Assembly: GCA_021800795.1 (NCBI GenBank)
Contig: JAJYYO010000001.1
Location: forward strand, 1-64,000
Source of the DNA: Pseudomonadota bacterium
GTDB taxonomy: Bacteria > Pseudomonadota > Gammaproteobacteria > Burkholderiales > Gallionellaceae
Direction of reading: 5' to 3'
Length of the DNA: 64,000 bases
Both the position numbers and the translations under genes were made by a program. Under the pieces are notes generated by a model. It was not told the DNA's origin, did no database searches, and saw nothing but the letters and a program-made list of their open reading frames with translations. Below are positions 16,393 through 25,132 of the stretch, one piece after another (within the stretch, counting starts at the first letter, position 1; the number at the start of each line of letters is the position of its first letter).

Positions 16393-18150
16393 TCATGTTT
16401 TCAAGGTTAACGAGGGAGGCGCGGATGCGAGTCGGCTCATCAACCTGGCGATCTCGTTGGGTTCCTTCCTGGTCTCCGGCGCAATTTCGCAGGCCGGCGG
16501 TTGTATCACCCGGGTTGCTGTATCCGCAGGAGGGATGCTTGGCTGAGCTATGGCGTCAAGTATCGGATCGCTGCCGGGTGGCTCCGGGATTGGTGCGGCC
16601 GCTGTAGCGGCTGCGATGGCCTCGCTGAAATCGGGCGCCAGTGCGATATTCCCGGATTGCACCAGGGATTGCAAGGTTTCACGGATGGTTTCTTTTTTTG
16701 TGATAACTCGGATCGCGAGAAACAGCGACTGCTGCAAGCCATTGGTGATGCGCGAAAGTGCGGTACCGACATTTTCCTCGGCGCAGGCATGCATGAAAAT
16801 ATAACAATGTGTTTCATTGGAGGATAGCAGGTCGCCATTTCGCACAATGTGTATCTGGTTAAGCACTTCAGGAGGGGAGGTGTGCTCGTGATAACTGGCA
16901 ACAATGAGCGCCAGGGGAATATCCAGCACATCGCCTCTTTCAAACATATCCAGCGACTCGCTGCAAAAGGTCACCAGGTCGACATAGCCTTTGTGGTCGC
17001 TGGAAAGAATGCTGGAGTAGGCCAGATCGAAGTTTTGCTTGATCTTGCGGGCATAAGTCTGTCCTGCGAGCATCTCCCACAAGAGAGGCAGTTGCTGCTT
17101 GGCAACCTGTTGATGAATGATGAGATTGGCGCCGAAACGCAGCAGCAGCAACTCATTGAGATAACGCAGGGAAAAACCGGATTCCCTGATAACAATTCTC
17201 AGTCTGTTGCCCCGGTTCAGTCGCAGGTAATGCACGATCTTGGCGATCTGCTTCAGCTCGGTCGTGTTGTCCAGCGAGATGACCACGGTTGCCCGGGCGG
17301 CGTCACGGCTTAAGTGCACCAGATCGATAAAGCTTTGTGCCTGCTTCCATTCGCCGGTGTGATGGATGGCCGAGGAGAATGCCTCAAAGTCAGGGCCAAA
17401 ATAGAAAACGGCGTTGTGATCGTCGGCGTTGCTCTCGGTCTGGTAGGCTTCGATGCTCGCCTCGGGCAAGGAATGATCTATCCTGATGAGGCCGCTGGTA
17501 TCGAGAGAAACCGGGAATGCTTTTGCGGCAATTGCGCCTTCCTGTGAATACCAGAAATCGATCAGCAGTTCGAGACCCACTTTGCTTTGATTAATCCGCG
17601 CGACGCCGTTGAAACAGCTTAAAATCGACTGAGATCTTTTTTCACCCTTGAAGGGAAAAAGGAAGAGCGAAGTATTGCCGGTTGATTTCATCCAGTCACG
17701 GTAATCCATTGCCTGCGTTTGGGCCATGTGCTGATCGCTCATGGTAAACAAGTCGCCTGCGTCATCAAACAGGAAAAAACTCCCCAGCGGAACACGGAAA
17801 TAGTCGAATTCCTGCAAAAATCGCCTGATGCCGTGGCGAAATATATTGGTCGTGTAATCGCCTTCCTGAGCAAACAGATAGAGTCGGCTTTGTGTGATGT
17901 CATCGTTGAAATCGACCCCCGAGGCTTTTGCCCTGGACAGGAAAACGCCGGGGGTCATCTTGGTGACCAGCACGCAGGTGTTGCCGCCGGCGAGGTTGGC
18001 CTTGAGCGCCTGAATGATGATGCTCAGATGTGCCGGAACACTGTCTACGATGGCGGCGTAAATCGAACCCTTCAACAAAACGTTAATGGACGGCGGAACG
18101 CCCGGAATGCCCAGGTATTTCAAGGTTAGCATCAGCGAGTTGTTGTTCAT
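16393..18150 (-). CDS. BcsE-like c-di-GMP-binding (GIL domain) protein
   Basis: This 585-aa cytoplasmic protein matches BcsE architecture. A degenerate RecA/receiver-like N-terminal half is followed by the region RIVIRESGFSLRYLNELLLLRFGANLI (about 318-344), the strongest family signature. A GIL domain then carries the RxGD c-di-GMP motif as RNGD at 437-440 (QIHIVRNGDLLSSNETHCYIF). A low-complexity Ala/Pro tail follows. BcsE normally accompanies bcsA; here the partner synthase is PgaC-like. No clear RBS precedes the start, which lies 5 bp after a 60-aa ORF, so translation is probably coupled. I left the symbol empty because the polymer differs. Confidence 0.85.
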   Translation of the reverse strand: MNNNSLMLTLKYLGIPGVPPSINVLLKGSIYAAIVDSVPAHLSIIIQALKANLAGGNTCVLVTKMTPGVFLSRAKASGVDFNDDITQSRLYLFAQEGDYTTNIFRHGIRRFLQEFDYFRVPLGSFFLFDDAGDLFTMSDQHMAQTQAMDYRDWMKSTGNTSLFLFPFKGEKRSQSILSCFNGVARINQSKVGLELLIDFWYSQEGAIAAKAFPVSLDTSGLIRIDHSLPEASIEAYQTESNADDHNAVFYFGPDFEAFSSAIHHTGEWKQAQSFIDLVHLSRDAARATVVISLDNTTELKQIAKIVHYLRLNRGNRLRIVIRESGFSLRYLNELLLLRFGANLIIHQQVAKQQLPLLWEMLAGQTYARKIKQNFDLAYSSILSSDHKGYVDLVTFCSESLDMFERGDVLDIPLALIVASYHEHTSPPEVLNQIHIVRNGDLLSSNETHCYIFMHACAEENVGTALSRITNGLQQSLFLAIRVITKKETIRETLQSLVQSGNIALAPDFSEAIAAATAAAPIPEPPGSDPILDAIAQPSIPPADTATRVIQPPACEIAPETRKEPNEIARLMSRLASAPPSLTLKT

Positions 18151-18155
18151 GGTTT

Positions 18156-18338
18156 TCAGTGCAACACGTTTCTCAGGCGAGCATTGCCCGGTTTGATCGC
18201 CTTATGCTTGAGTATTGCCGGTGATGGAATATGCGCATCGTAAATATCGATTTTCGGTTGGCATCTGCGCCAACAACCTAGAAGCAGGTGCGGCGAGTCG
18301 TGCTGTCCGGTTCTGGAATGAGGGTAGAGAACCGTCAT
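18156..18338 (-). CDS. small hypothetical protein, 60 aa, leads the polysaccharide operon
   Basis: The ATG at 18338 is preceded by TTAAGGAAAAAACG, a good RBS. The stop lies 5 bp before the BcsE-like start, which has no RBS of its own. This suggests a translated leader or an accessory protein coupled to bcsE. The basic, His/Pro-rich product (MTVLYPHSRTGQHDSPHLLL) has no family I recognise; type II cellulose operons have the short BcsR gene, but I see no match to it. Confidence 0.5.
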   Translation of the reverse strand: MTVLYPHSRTGQHDSPHLLLGCWRRCQPKIDIYDAHIPSPAILKHKAIKPGNARLRNVLH

Positions 18339-18561
18339 CGTTTTTTCCTTAAGGGAATTCCTATGTTCATGGCATTATGCCTTATAAAATTTGGCAGTCA
18401 TAGGCGCACGTCGAGAAATTTTTTACAGATGTGACCGTTCAATTTAATTTGCAATGGGCGGCTTACATCATTTGTTTCGACGAAGCTACGATGCGTTATA
18501 TCGGCACGTTCTGTCTCAACTTGAATGAAATTTTCCTGACAAGCGTCTATAGGATAACGAA

Positions 18562-18834
18562 CTAGGAGCCTGTCGGACTTCTTTCGTGAGATGCGTTGCC
18601 AACAAAAAAAGATGGCTGCAAGACGCGAATCGCGGACAATGGTCATTCCATTGTCAAGATTTGCAACGCCGCAGACGCTGTTTTTGCTGGCAACCCTTCG
18701 GGACGGGGTGATTTTTACGTATTGCGGCGTCGCGGCTTGCTTGTTTGGACTAGCCAAACGGCGCTTCACCATTCCTTGCACTACAAAAAAATCATCCCCG
18801 TCGCACTCACGAAAGAAGTCCGACAGGCTCCTAG
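18562..18834. mobile_element. 273-bp MITE-like element with 29-bp perfect terminal inverted repeats
   Basis: The 29-nt end CTAGGAGCCTGTCGGACTTC... at 18562-18590 recurs exactly inverted at 18806-18834. The core holds no functional ORF; the open frames 18398-18781 (-) and 18591-18947 (+) cross the element and are artefacts. The right end lies 37 bp before the start of the ABC exporter, so the element may affect its expression. It also creates the false N-terminal extension of that gene in the ORF track. No transposase was found; the outer bases CTAG may include a target duplication. Confidence 0.7.
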
Positions 18835-18871
18835 GGGCTATAATCGGCGTTTACCAGTTTGCCGGCAGATT

Positions 18872-20662
18872 ATGCGCTCCACTTCAACTCCCGAACACGA
18901 CACGCGCGGCGGCTGGCAGACGCTGCGTTCGTTGCTCCCCTATCTGATGGAGTTCAAGGTCAGGGTGGTTTTGGCGATGAGTTTGTTGATCATGGCCAAG
19001 CTTGCCAATGTTTCTGTTCCGCTGATTCTCAAAAAAATCATCGACGCGCTGAATCCGTCTCATGCCGTGTTGATGGTGCCTGTGTCGCTGATCGCAGCTT
19101 ATGGTCTGTTGCGTTTGATGAGCACGCTGTTCGGCGAATTGCGCGACGCGGTGTTTGCCAAGGTGACTCAACGCGCAATCCGGCGCGTGGCCTTGCAGGT
19201 ATTCGAGCATTTGCACAGTCTGAGCCTGCGCTTTCACCTGGACAGGCAGACCGGCGGGGTGTCGCGCGACATTGATCGCGGCACGCGCGGCATCGGGTTT
19301 CTGCTCAATTTCATGCTGTTCAATATATTGCCGACGCTGCTGGAAATCGCGCTGGTAGCGGGGATACTGTTGAAAAAATACAGCCCCTGGTTTGCCGGAA
19401 TTACCTTCGTCACGCTGATTTTTTACATCGGCTTTACCCTGTTTGTCACCGAATGGCGCATGGTGATGCGGCGCACCATGAATGATCTGGATTCCCGGGC
19501 GAACAGCCGCGCAATCGACAGTCTGATCAATTACGAAACGGTGAAATATTTCGGCAATGAGCGGTATGAGGCGAACCGCTATGACCACAGTATGGAACAC
19601 TGGGAAACGGCGGCAGTGCGCAACCAGATTTCGATGGCATTTTTGAACGGCGGTCAAAGCGTCATCATCGCAATCGGCATCACGGCGCTGATGTGGCTGG
19701 CCGCCGACGAAGTGGTAAAGGGCACGATGACCGTGGGCGATCTGGTGCTGGTCAATGTGTTCATGTTGCAGTTGTATATGCCGTTGCATTTTCTGGGTTT
19801 CGTGTATCGCGAGATACGCCATGCCCTGGCGGATATGGAAAAAATGTTCTGTCTGCTCAAGGAGGACAGGGAAGTTGCGGATGCGCCTGCTGCGCCCGCC
19901 TTGCAGCCCGACCAGGCGTGCGTGCAGTTTGATCATGTCAGCTTTGGCTATAACGCGGACCGGCAAATCCTGTTTGATGTGGATTTCACGATTCCTGCCG
20001 GGGCGACCGTGGCTGTCGTGGGGTCGAGCGGGGCGGGAAAGTCCACCTTGTCGCGTCTGCTGTTCCGTTTTTACGATGTACAAGGCGGTTGCCTGCGCAT
20101 CAACGGGCAGGATATACGTGGCGTGACACAGAGCAGCCTGAGAGCGGCGATAGGCATAGTGCCGCAAGACACGGTGCTGTTTAACGATACGATCTATTAC
20201 AATATCGCCTATGGCAGGCCGCACGCCAGCTACGGGGAGGTTGTCGCTGCGGCGCAGGCGGCTCATATACACGCGTTCATCGAATCGCTGCCGCAGGGTT
20301 ACGATACGCAGGTGGGTGAGCGCGGCCTGAAATTGTCGGGCGGCGAGAAGCAGCGCGTGGCGATTGCGCGTGCAATTCTGAAGAATCCGGCGATACTGAT
20401 TTTTGATGAGGCGACCTCGGCGCTGGACTCGAAATCCGAGAAGGCAATTCAGGCCGAATTGCGCAGCATCGCGAAAAATCGCACCACTTTAATCATCGCG
20501 CACCGCCTGTCTACCGTGGTGGATGCCGATCTGATACTGGTGATGGATAAGGGTCGTATTGTCGAACGCGGCACGCATGGCGAATTGCTGATGCGCGGTG
20601 GAGTATATGAGCAGATGTGGGATCTTCAGAAAAGGGTAGAGCAGGAATTGCCTGTCTTTTGA
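18872..20662 (+). CDS. ABCB/ATM1-type (heavy-metal-tolerance family) ABC exporter, fused permease-ATPase
   Basis: This 596-aa half-transporter has six transmembrane helices in residues 20-320 and a nucleotide-binding domain: Walker A GSSGAGKST, signature LSGGEKQRVAIARA, Walker B ILIFDEATSALD. The permease motifs (ISRDIDRGTRGIGFLLNF-like GVSRDIDRGTRG, and SLINYETVKYFGNERYE) are those of ATM1/HMT1 exporters, which transport glutathione-linked sulfur or metal conjugates. I start at ATG 18872 (MRSTSTPEHD); the longer ORF reads through the MITE-like element. It acts as a dimer in the inner membrane. Confidence 0.92.
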   Translation: MRSTSTPEHDTRGGWQTLRSLLPYLMEFKVRVVLAMSLLIMAKLANVSVPLILKKIIDALNPSHAVLMVPVSLIAAYGLLRLMSTLFGELRDAVFAKVTQRAIRRVALQVFEHLHSLSLRFHLDRQTGGVSRDIDRGTRGIGFLLNFMLFNILPTLLEIALVAGILLKKYSPWFAGITFVTLIFYIGFTLFVTEWRMVMRRTMNDLDSRANSRAIDSLINYETVKYFGNERYEANRYDHSMEHWETAAVRNQISMAFLNGGQSVIIAIGITALMWLAADEVVKGTMTVGDLVLVNVFMLQLYMPLHFLGFVYREIRHALADMEKMFCLLKEDREVADAPAAPALQPDQACVQFDHVSFGYNADRQILFDVDFTIPAGATVAVVGSSGAGKSTLSRLLFRFYDVQGGCLRINGQDIRGVTQSSLRAAIGIVPQDTVLFNDTIYYNIAYGRPHASYGEVVAAAQAAHIHAFIESLPQGYDTQVGERGLKLSGGEKQRVAIARAILKNPAILIFDEATSALDSKSEKAIQAELRSIAKNRTTLIIAHRLSTVVDADLILVMDKGRIVERGTHGELLMRGGVYEQMWDLQKRVEQELPVF

Positions 20663-20726
20663 TTTGTATTGATTTATTTTTTTTTTGGGGTATTCTTTTG
20701 TCCGTCGGGTTTTGGGTGAGCATAAA

Positions 20727-21755
20727 ATGAAAAAAATACTGTTGATCTGCGTGCTGGCCGGTAGTGCCATGGTTGCGCAAGCAGGTGAAAACGATGAAAA
20801 TGATGTCGTTAAACATCATGCCAGACATGTTCATCACGTTAAACACCATGCAAAACGCGTCAGTGTGCGTTACGACAGGCATGCCGTTCATCATCGAGCA
20901 GTTGCAGTTAAAAACACCGTTGAGCCGCTTGCCGGCGGTGTCGCGGCCAAGTTCGACACCGAACTGGCGTCATTTCATCCTGCTACGAGCCCAAGGCTGC
21001 TGTCGTCCATTGCTCTGATTTATGATGAACAAACGCAAAGTCCGCTTTATACAAAAAATCCTGATGCCGTCACTCCGATCGCTTCGATCACCAAGCTGAT
21101 GACGGCGATGGTGGTGCTCGATTCCAACCCGGATCTGAATGAAGAAATCAGCGTGGCGGAAGCGGATCAGGATACGTTGAAGGGCACGCATTCACGTTTG
21201 GGCGTAGGGACGACCTTCGTTCGCAGCGAGATGCTCAAGCTCGCGCTGATGTCCTCGGAAAATCGCGCTGCATCGGCTCTGGCGCGCAGTTATCCGGGCG
21301 GAACCGTGGCGGCTGTGGCGGCGATGAATGCCAAGGCGCGCGAGTTGGGCATGCTGCACACCACCTTTCGCGATCCTACCGGCTTGAATAGCGCCAATGT
21401 TTCAACTGCCCGCGATCTGGTCAAGATGGTTGCCGCCGCACGAAACTACCAGTTGATACACCAGTTTACAACCACGGCTACGCATTCGGTTGAGGGTCAA
21501 CGCGGGCGGGAGTTGCGCTTCAATAATACCAACCCGCTGGTGAAAAATGCTTCATGGGAAATCGGTCTCTCCAAGACGGGCTTTATCAACGAGGCGGGCC
21601 GTTGCCTGGTCATGCAGGTGCAAATTCGCCAGCGTCCGGTCATTATCGTGTTGCTCGATTCAGTGGGAAAAAGCACCCGTATAGGCGATGCGAATCGCGT
21701 CAAGAAATGGATGGAAAGCACCAATGCGCAAGGACGTCTCGCGCGACGCGGTTAA
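20727..21755 (+). CDS. pbpG: D-alanyl-D-alanine endopeptidase, PBP7 family
   Basis: This periplasmic serine peptidase cuts D-Ala-meso-DAP cross-links in peptidoglycan. It is 342 aa with a signal peptide (cleavage near residue 19, VAQA-GE). An unusual His/Lys-rich linker (about residues 29-56, HHARHVHHVKHHAK) precedes the catalytic domain. All three active-site motifs are present: SITK (120-123), SEN (176-178) and KTG (282-284). The start is ATG 20727, preceded by GGGTGAG. The His-rich linker might bind metal; that is inference. Confidence 0.93.
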   Translation: MKKILLICVLAGSAMVAQAGENDENDVVKHHARHVHHVKHHAKRVSVRYDRHAVHHRAVAVKNTVEPLAGGVAAKFDTELASFHPATSPRLLSSIALIYDEQTQSPLYTKNPDAVTPIASITKLMTAMVVLDSNPDLNEEISVAEADQDTLKGTHSRLGVGTTFVRSEMLKLALMSSENRAASALARSYPGGTVAAVAAMNAKARELGMLHTTFRDPTGLNSANVSTARDLVKMVAAARNYQLIHQFTTTATHSVEGQRGRELRFNNTNPLVKNASWEIGLSKTGFINEAGRCLVMQVQIRQRPVIIVLLDSVGKSTRIGDANRVKKWMESTNAQGRLARRG

Positions 21756-21872
21756 ATTATATGGTGGTCGATTAGCGCCCCTCGTTTTTTGTGCGAGATT
21801 TCTGCGCGCCGGATGCGGCAAGGGCGTGCAACAATATTCTATGCACAATAGAAATAAACTGGAACAGCTTTT

Positions 21873-22841
21873 ATGGCGAAGAGATTAAGCAAGTTGAAGG
21901 TGCTGGTTGTCGAAGACGGCAAAGTGGCGCTCAAGGCGATTTCCGGTTACATAGAAGAGCTTGGCGTTCATCCGCTGCTTGCCGAGAACGGTCGAGACGC
22001 AATCGATATTTATAACCGTGAGCGGCCCGACATTGTCCTGCTCGACATTATTTTACCTGACACTGACGGCTATGAAGTCGCCAAGGAAATTCGCAGGTTG
22101 CAGGGCAAGGATGAATGGACGGCGATCATCTTTCTCTCCGTCATGTCCAAGGATGAAGATCTGGTGCGGGGTATCGAGGTAGGCGGGGATGACTACATCA
22201 TGAAGCCGGTAGGCTCAGTGGTCGTTCAGGCCAAGGTTCGTGCGATGTACCGCCTGGTGCAGATGCAGCGTGCGCTGGTTAAACTGGCGGGACAGTTGAA
22301 TGATGCAAATCTGGAGTTGCAGCGGCTCTCGATGATGGACGGGCTGACCGGGATTGCCAATCGCCGCATGTTCGATATGTCGCTGGCGCGGGAATGGCGG
22401 CGCTGCATGCGGCTCAGGAAGCCGCTCTCTGTCGTGATGCTGGATGTGGATTATTTCAAGAAATACAATGACCGCTACGGGCATCAGGAGGGGGATGACT
22501 GTTTGAAAGCGGTGGCTCAGGCAGTGCAGCACTCGGCGCCGCGTCCCGGCGATCTGGTGGCACGCTATGGCGGCGAGGAATTCGTCATGATACTCAGCGA
22601 TACAGACGAAGTCGGTGCAAACTGGGTGGCCAACCGCATCCGCCAGCAGGTATCCGCGCTGAATTTGCTGCATGCAGATGCCGCGCATGGCCATGTGACC
22701 GTGAGTTGCGGTGTTTCCAGTGTGATACCCAGTCAGGAGTTAACCGTCGAAATGCTGGTCAAGTCGGCGGATAACGCGCTTTATCTTTCCAAAAATCAGG
22801 GACGCAATACCGTCACCTTTCTGAATTACGGACAGATCTAG
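21873..22841 (+). CDS. response regulator with GGDEF diguanylate cyclase domain
   Basis: A 322-aa protein: receiver domain 8-125 (phospho-acceptor Asp58 in VLLDIILP, Lys111 in MKP), a short helix, then a GGDEF domain 155-318. The active-site loop is GGEEF (233-237), and an RxxD inhibitory site, RPGD, lies exactly five residues upstream (224-227). It should therefore make c-di-GMP and be product-inhibited. No cognate histidine kinase is adjacent. It lies 3.7 kb from the BcsE-like operon and is a plausible c-di-GMP source for it. Confidence 0.93.
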   Translation: MAKRLSKLKVLVVEDGKVALKAISGYIEELGVHPLLAENGRDAIDIYNRERPDIVLLDIILPDTDGYEVAKEIRRLQGKDEWTAIIFLSVMSKDEDLVRGIEVGGDDYIMKPVGSVVVQAKVRAMYRLVQMQRALVKLAGQLNDANLELQRLSMMDGLTGIANRRMFDMSLAREWRRCMRLRKPLSVVMLDVDYFKKYNDRYGHQEGDDCLKAVAQAVQHSAPRPGDLVARYGGEEFVMILSDTDEVGANWVANRIRQQVSALNLLHADAAHGHVTVSCGVSSVIPSQELTVEMLVKSADNALYLSKNQGRNTVTFLNYGQI

Positions 22842-22954
22842 GAGTGGCGCACTTTTTACGGGTGAACCGCGCGCTATGTATTGCTAAAACAGCTCGATTC
22901 TTGTCTCAATCCTTCAATTTAACCCGAAGTCTCCGCCCGAACCCGCAACTTGAT

Positions 22955-23782
22955 TCAATCATGTCTCGTAGACCAACCGTCCAGGCTCAAGGTCAAACAT
23001 TTTGCGCTGCCGCCAGACTTCATGAATTCAGACAGCGGTGTTTGCAAAACCGAAAAACCGACATCGACCAATAATTTCTTCAGGCGTGGCGTCGTCTGAT
23101 TCAAAATGATCGCTTTGCCGACACAAACCGCATTTGCGCAGAATTGCAGCCCCTCTTCCGGGGTCAATGAAATCAGCTTGTCGCCGAAGCCGTTCGCGAT
23201 GAGTTGACAGGAATTTTCATCGAAGGCTGTCGGCAGGAAAAGCGCGTACCCATCCGGCAGCGGACAGAAGCAGGTATCCAGATGATAAAATCTGGGATCG
23301 ACCAGTTTGAGAGGGAGTATGGGCGTCGCAATGTGTTGTGCAAGATGCGCCTTTATCGTATCGTCCGAACGTGGGCCGTAGCCAACCCAGAGCCGTCCGG
23401 AAGAGTCGAACAGCGCATCGCCGGCACCTTCAAAAATTGCACCGTCAGGCAAGTCAATACAGACCCATCCCGCATCTTCGAACCAGGCACGGTTGATGAT
23501 CTTTTCGCCCTGCCGCTGCGGATGTTTGAAGCTGGAGAGGATGAATTTCTTTTCCCTTGTCAAGGGCAGGCCTGCATTCGCGGTAAAAACGAGATCCGGC
23601 CATAACGGGCTGCCATGCATCAGCTTAATCTCTGCCAAAGAAGAGAGCAAGTCAAAAAGTCTGTGCCATTGCGCCACTGCCAACTCAATTGAAAGGTGGC
23701 CTGTTTGATGCTGCATCCAGGGATTGATTTCGTAATTGATCGAGAAACTTTCAGGGGTGCACATCACCAGTGTTTCTGACAT
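22955..23782 (-). CDS. amidinotransferase-fold hydrolase (arginine deiminase-related/CtlX-like)
   Basis: 275-aa pentein-fold protein with LWPDLVFTANAGL (substrate-binding Asp-Phe region), IFEGAGDALFD, catalytic His in FYHLDTCFCPL and nucleophilic Cys in FCANAVCVG. Members of the family deiminate or hydrolyse arginine, citrulline or dimethylarginine; the exact substrate here is unknown. I start at ATG 23782 (MSETLVMCTPESF), preceded by AAGGATCATTT. The ORF track extends another 79 codons upstream, which lack family similarity. Confidence 0.88.
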   Translation of the reverse strand: MSETLVMCTPESFSINYEINPWMQHQTGHLSIELAVAQWHRLFDLLSSLAEIKLMHGSPLWPDLVFTANAGLPLTREKKFILSSFKHPQRQGEKIINRAWFEDAGWVCIDLPDGAIFEGAGDALFDSSGRLWVGYGPRSDDTIKAHLAQHIATPILPLKLVDPRFYHLDTCFCPLPDGYALFLPTAFDENSCQLIANGFGDKLISLTPEEGLQFCANAVCVGKAIILNQTTPRLKKLLVDVGFSVLQTPLSEFMKSGGSAKCLTLSLDGWSTRHD

Positions 23783-24080
23783 AAATGATCCTTGTGGGTA
23801 GTCGCTCGCTGTTGTCGAGGTATCGACATTGTGCGGAAGGGAGGTGTGCTTCAACGGGCCTTTTTCCCATAAAAAATCACGGTTTGCGAGACATATCGCC
23901 AGCGGGTTTGCTGCCTGTGGTTCTGTTTGCAGCAGGTCACGAATATCAGTGATTGGGGTACGAACTTGCAGCGTGGGAAAGAGGCAAGCGAGAGTTGGAT
24001 GGTTAAAACAGGAAAACAATCCTCTCCTGCGTCTGGGATTTCATCAGAATGCGGATTTCTTGATCTGAGTTTTTTACATG

Positions 24081-24266
24081 CTACCGACGATCCCCGTTTT
24101 CTCCTCCACGGTCACCGCCATGTCCATCCCCTCGGTAGTCGTCACCACCCCTGCCACCCCCTCGGTAGTCGCCACCACCCCACCCTTCACCAGGGAAAAC
24201 ACAGCCTGATAGCAAGGTCATCAGTATGGAAATCATCGCTACCGAAAACTTAAATGAATTTTTCAT
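24081..24266 (-). CDS. small Gly/Asp-rich lipoprotein, 61 aa
   Basis: The signal peptide ends in a lipobox (LLSGC, Cys22) and is followed by a 39-residue tail built of repeated GGDYRG/GGDDYRG units with almost only G, D, R, Y, H and E. A strong RBS (AAAAGGAGCTGTACA) precedes the ATG. The repeat arises from a tandem duplication visible in DNA (CCTCGGTAGTCG at 24126 and 24162 on the plus strand). It is probably an outer-membrane-anchored, hydrophilic, possibly metal- or water-binding protein. The function is unknown. Confidence 0.7.
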   Translation of the reverse strand: MKNSFKFSVAMISILMTLLSGCVFPGEGWGGGDYRGGGRGGDDYRGDGHGGDRGGENGDRR

Positions 24267-24508
24267 TGTACAGCTCCTTTTTGTTTGAGTTGCCTATCGT
24301 TTTTGCCATACCCGTTCGGAACACCGATCAGTAATATTGATATTGAACGTTCGCGCAATGCGCCTCTGTTCGCTACCACACGTAGACCTGGGGGGCATTG
24401 AGAGTTGAGTAATGTTTTCAAGAGTTTTGACTGCTTGAGTCTGGCGGGTGCCGCATCGGGTATTGTCGGACTTGCCGGAATGATGGGCTGTCGCGACGGT
24501 ATCCATGT

Positions 24509-25084
24509 CTAAAAATACGCTCGCACATTGTTGATGGTGGTTTGCGACCATTCTTTGCTGCCCGGATTTATGTTGTGAAACCGCTTGGTCGAGCCGACCC
24601 TGCACGAGAATTTTTTGTAGTTGCAGCCATCGAGCACAACAAACTGATAGGTAAATGCTTGTGGGTTTTTGTCATCCTCAAAATAACTATCTGGCACCGA
24701 TACAGTTACTTCATTGCTCCGGTCATAGGTTATTACCACCTGTTGTATGCCGTATTCAGACGCTGTCTGCCCGGCGATTGCGATGCATCGCGAGGGGTCG
24801 ATATGCTGAAAAACGGTTCCAGCACCCGCAAACCGCATATATGGATTGATGTTGTAGTGCCCCTGCTTTCGTTCAGTTTCGCCAAGAACCATCGGGTCAA
24901 TCTCGTGCTTTTGATTGTTTGTATCGATGATGATTAGGCTGCACGTCATGGAAAAACTGGCGGCTTTACCCAAAAGCACCGGCAACTTCAGAACCAGCCC
25001 GTCGGCTGGAGATGCAAAAACATGGGCAGATATCGCTAAGGCTGCGGCAACCAGCGGCATGGTTACACGAGCACGTCTGTTCAT
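24509..25084 (-). CDS. exported hypothetical protein
   Basis: 191 aa with an N-terminal signal peptide (RRARVTMPLVAAALAISAHVFA-SP). The mature part is beta-rich and contains cysteines at about residues 48, 100, 154 and 160 that could form disulfides (FSMTCSLIII, SRCIAIAGQ, LDGCNYKKFSC). I recognise no family. An RBS (AAGGGGAAGATC) precedes the ATG. Upstream promoter space is only 48 bp before the IS1595 element, so the insertion may have cut off its native promoter. Confidence 0.65.
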   Translation of the reverse strand: MNRRARVTMPLVAAALAISAHVFASPADGLVLKLPVLLGKAASFSMTCSLIIIDTNNQKHEIDPMVLGETERKQGHYNINPYMRFAGAGTVFQHIDPSRCIAIAGQTASEYGIQQVVITYDRSNEVTVSVPDSYFEDDKNPQAFTYQFVVLDGCNYKKFSCRVGSTKRFHNINPGSKEWSQTTINNVRAYF

Positions 25085-25132
25085 GATCTTCCCCTTTTTG
25101 GCGCTTACCAGGCAGGCAGCTTATGATTTTTT

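Noticed and set aside
18398-18781. 127-aa minus ORF, resembling proteins annotated in databases
   Set aside because: It spans one end of the 29-bp TIR element; similarity of such ORFs between genomes would come from the repeat, not from protein selection.
18596-18871. N-terminal 92-residue extension of the ABC exporter in the ORF track
   Set aside because: It is encoded by the MITE-like element and has no exporter similarity; the start at 18872 gives the normal family N-terminus.
24120-24185. CRISPR-like repeat
   Set aside because: The two CCTCGGTAGTCG copies encode the Gly/Asp-rich repeats of the small lipoprotein; there are only two units and no spacers.
24294-24605. 103-aa minus ORF between the lipoprotein and exported-protein genes
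   Set aside because: It overlaps the 3' end of the exported gene in another frame, lacks an RBS and has no coherent features.
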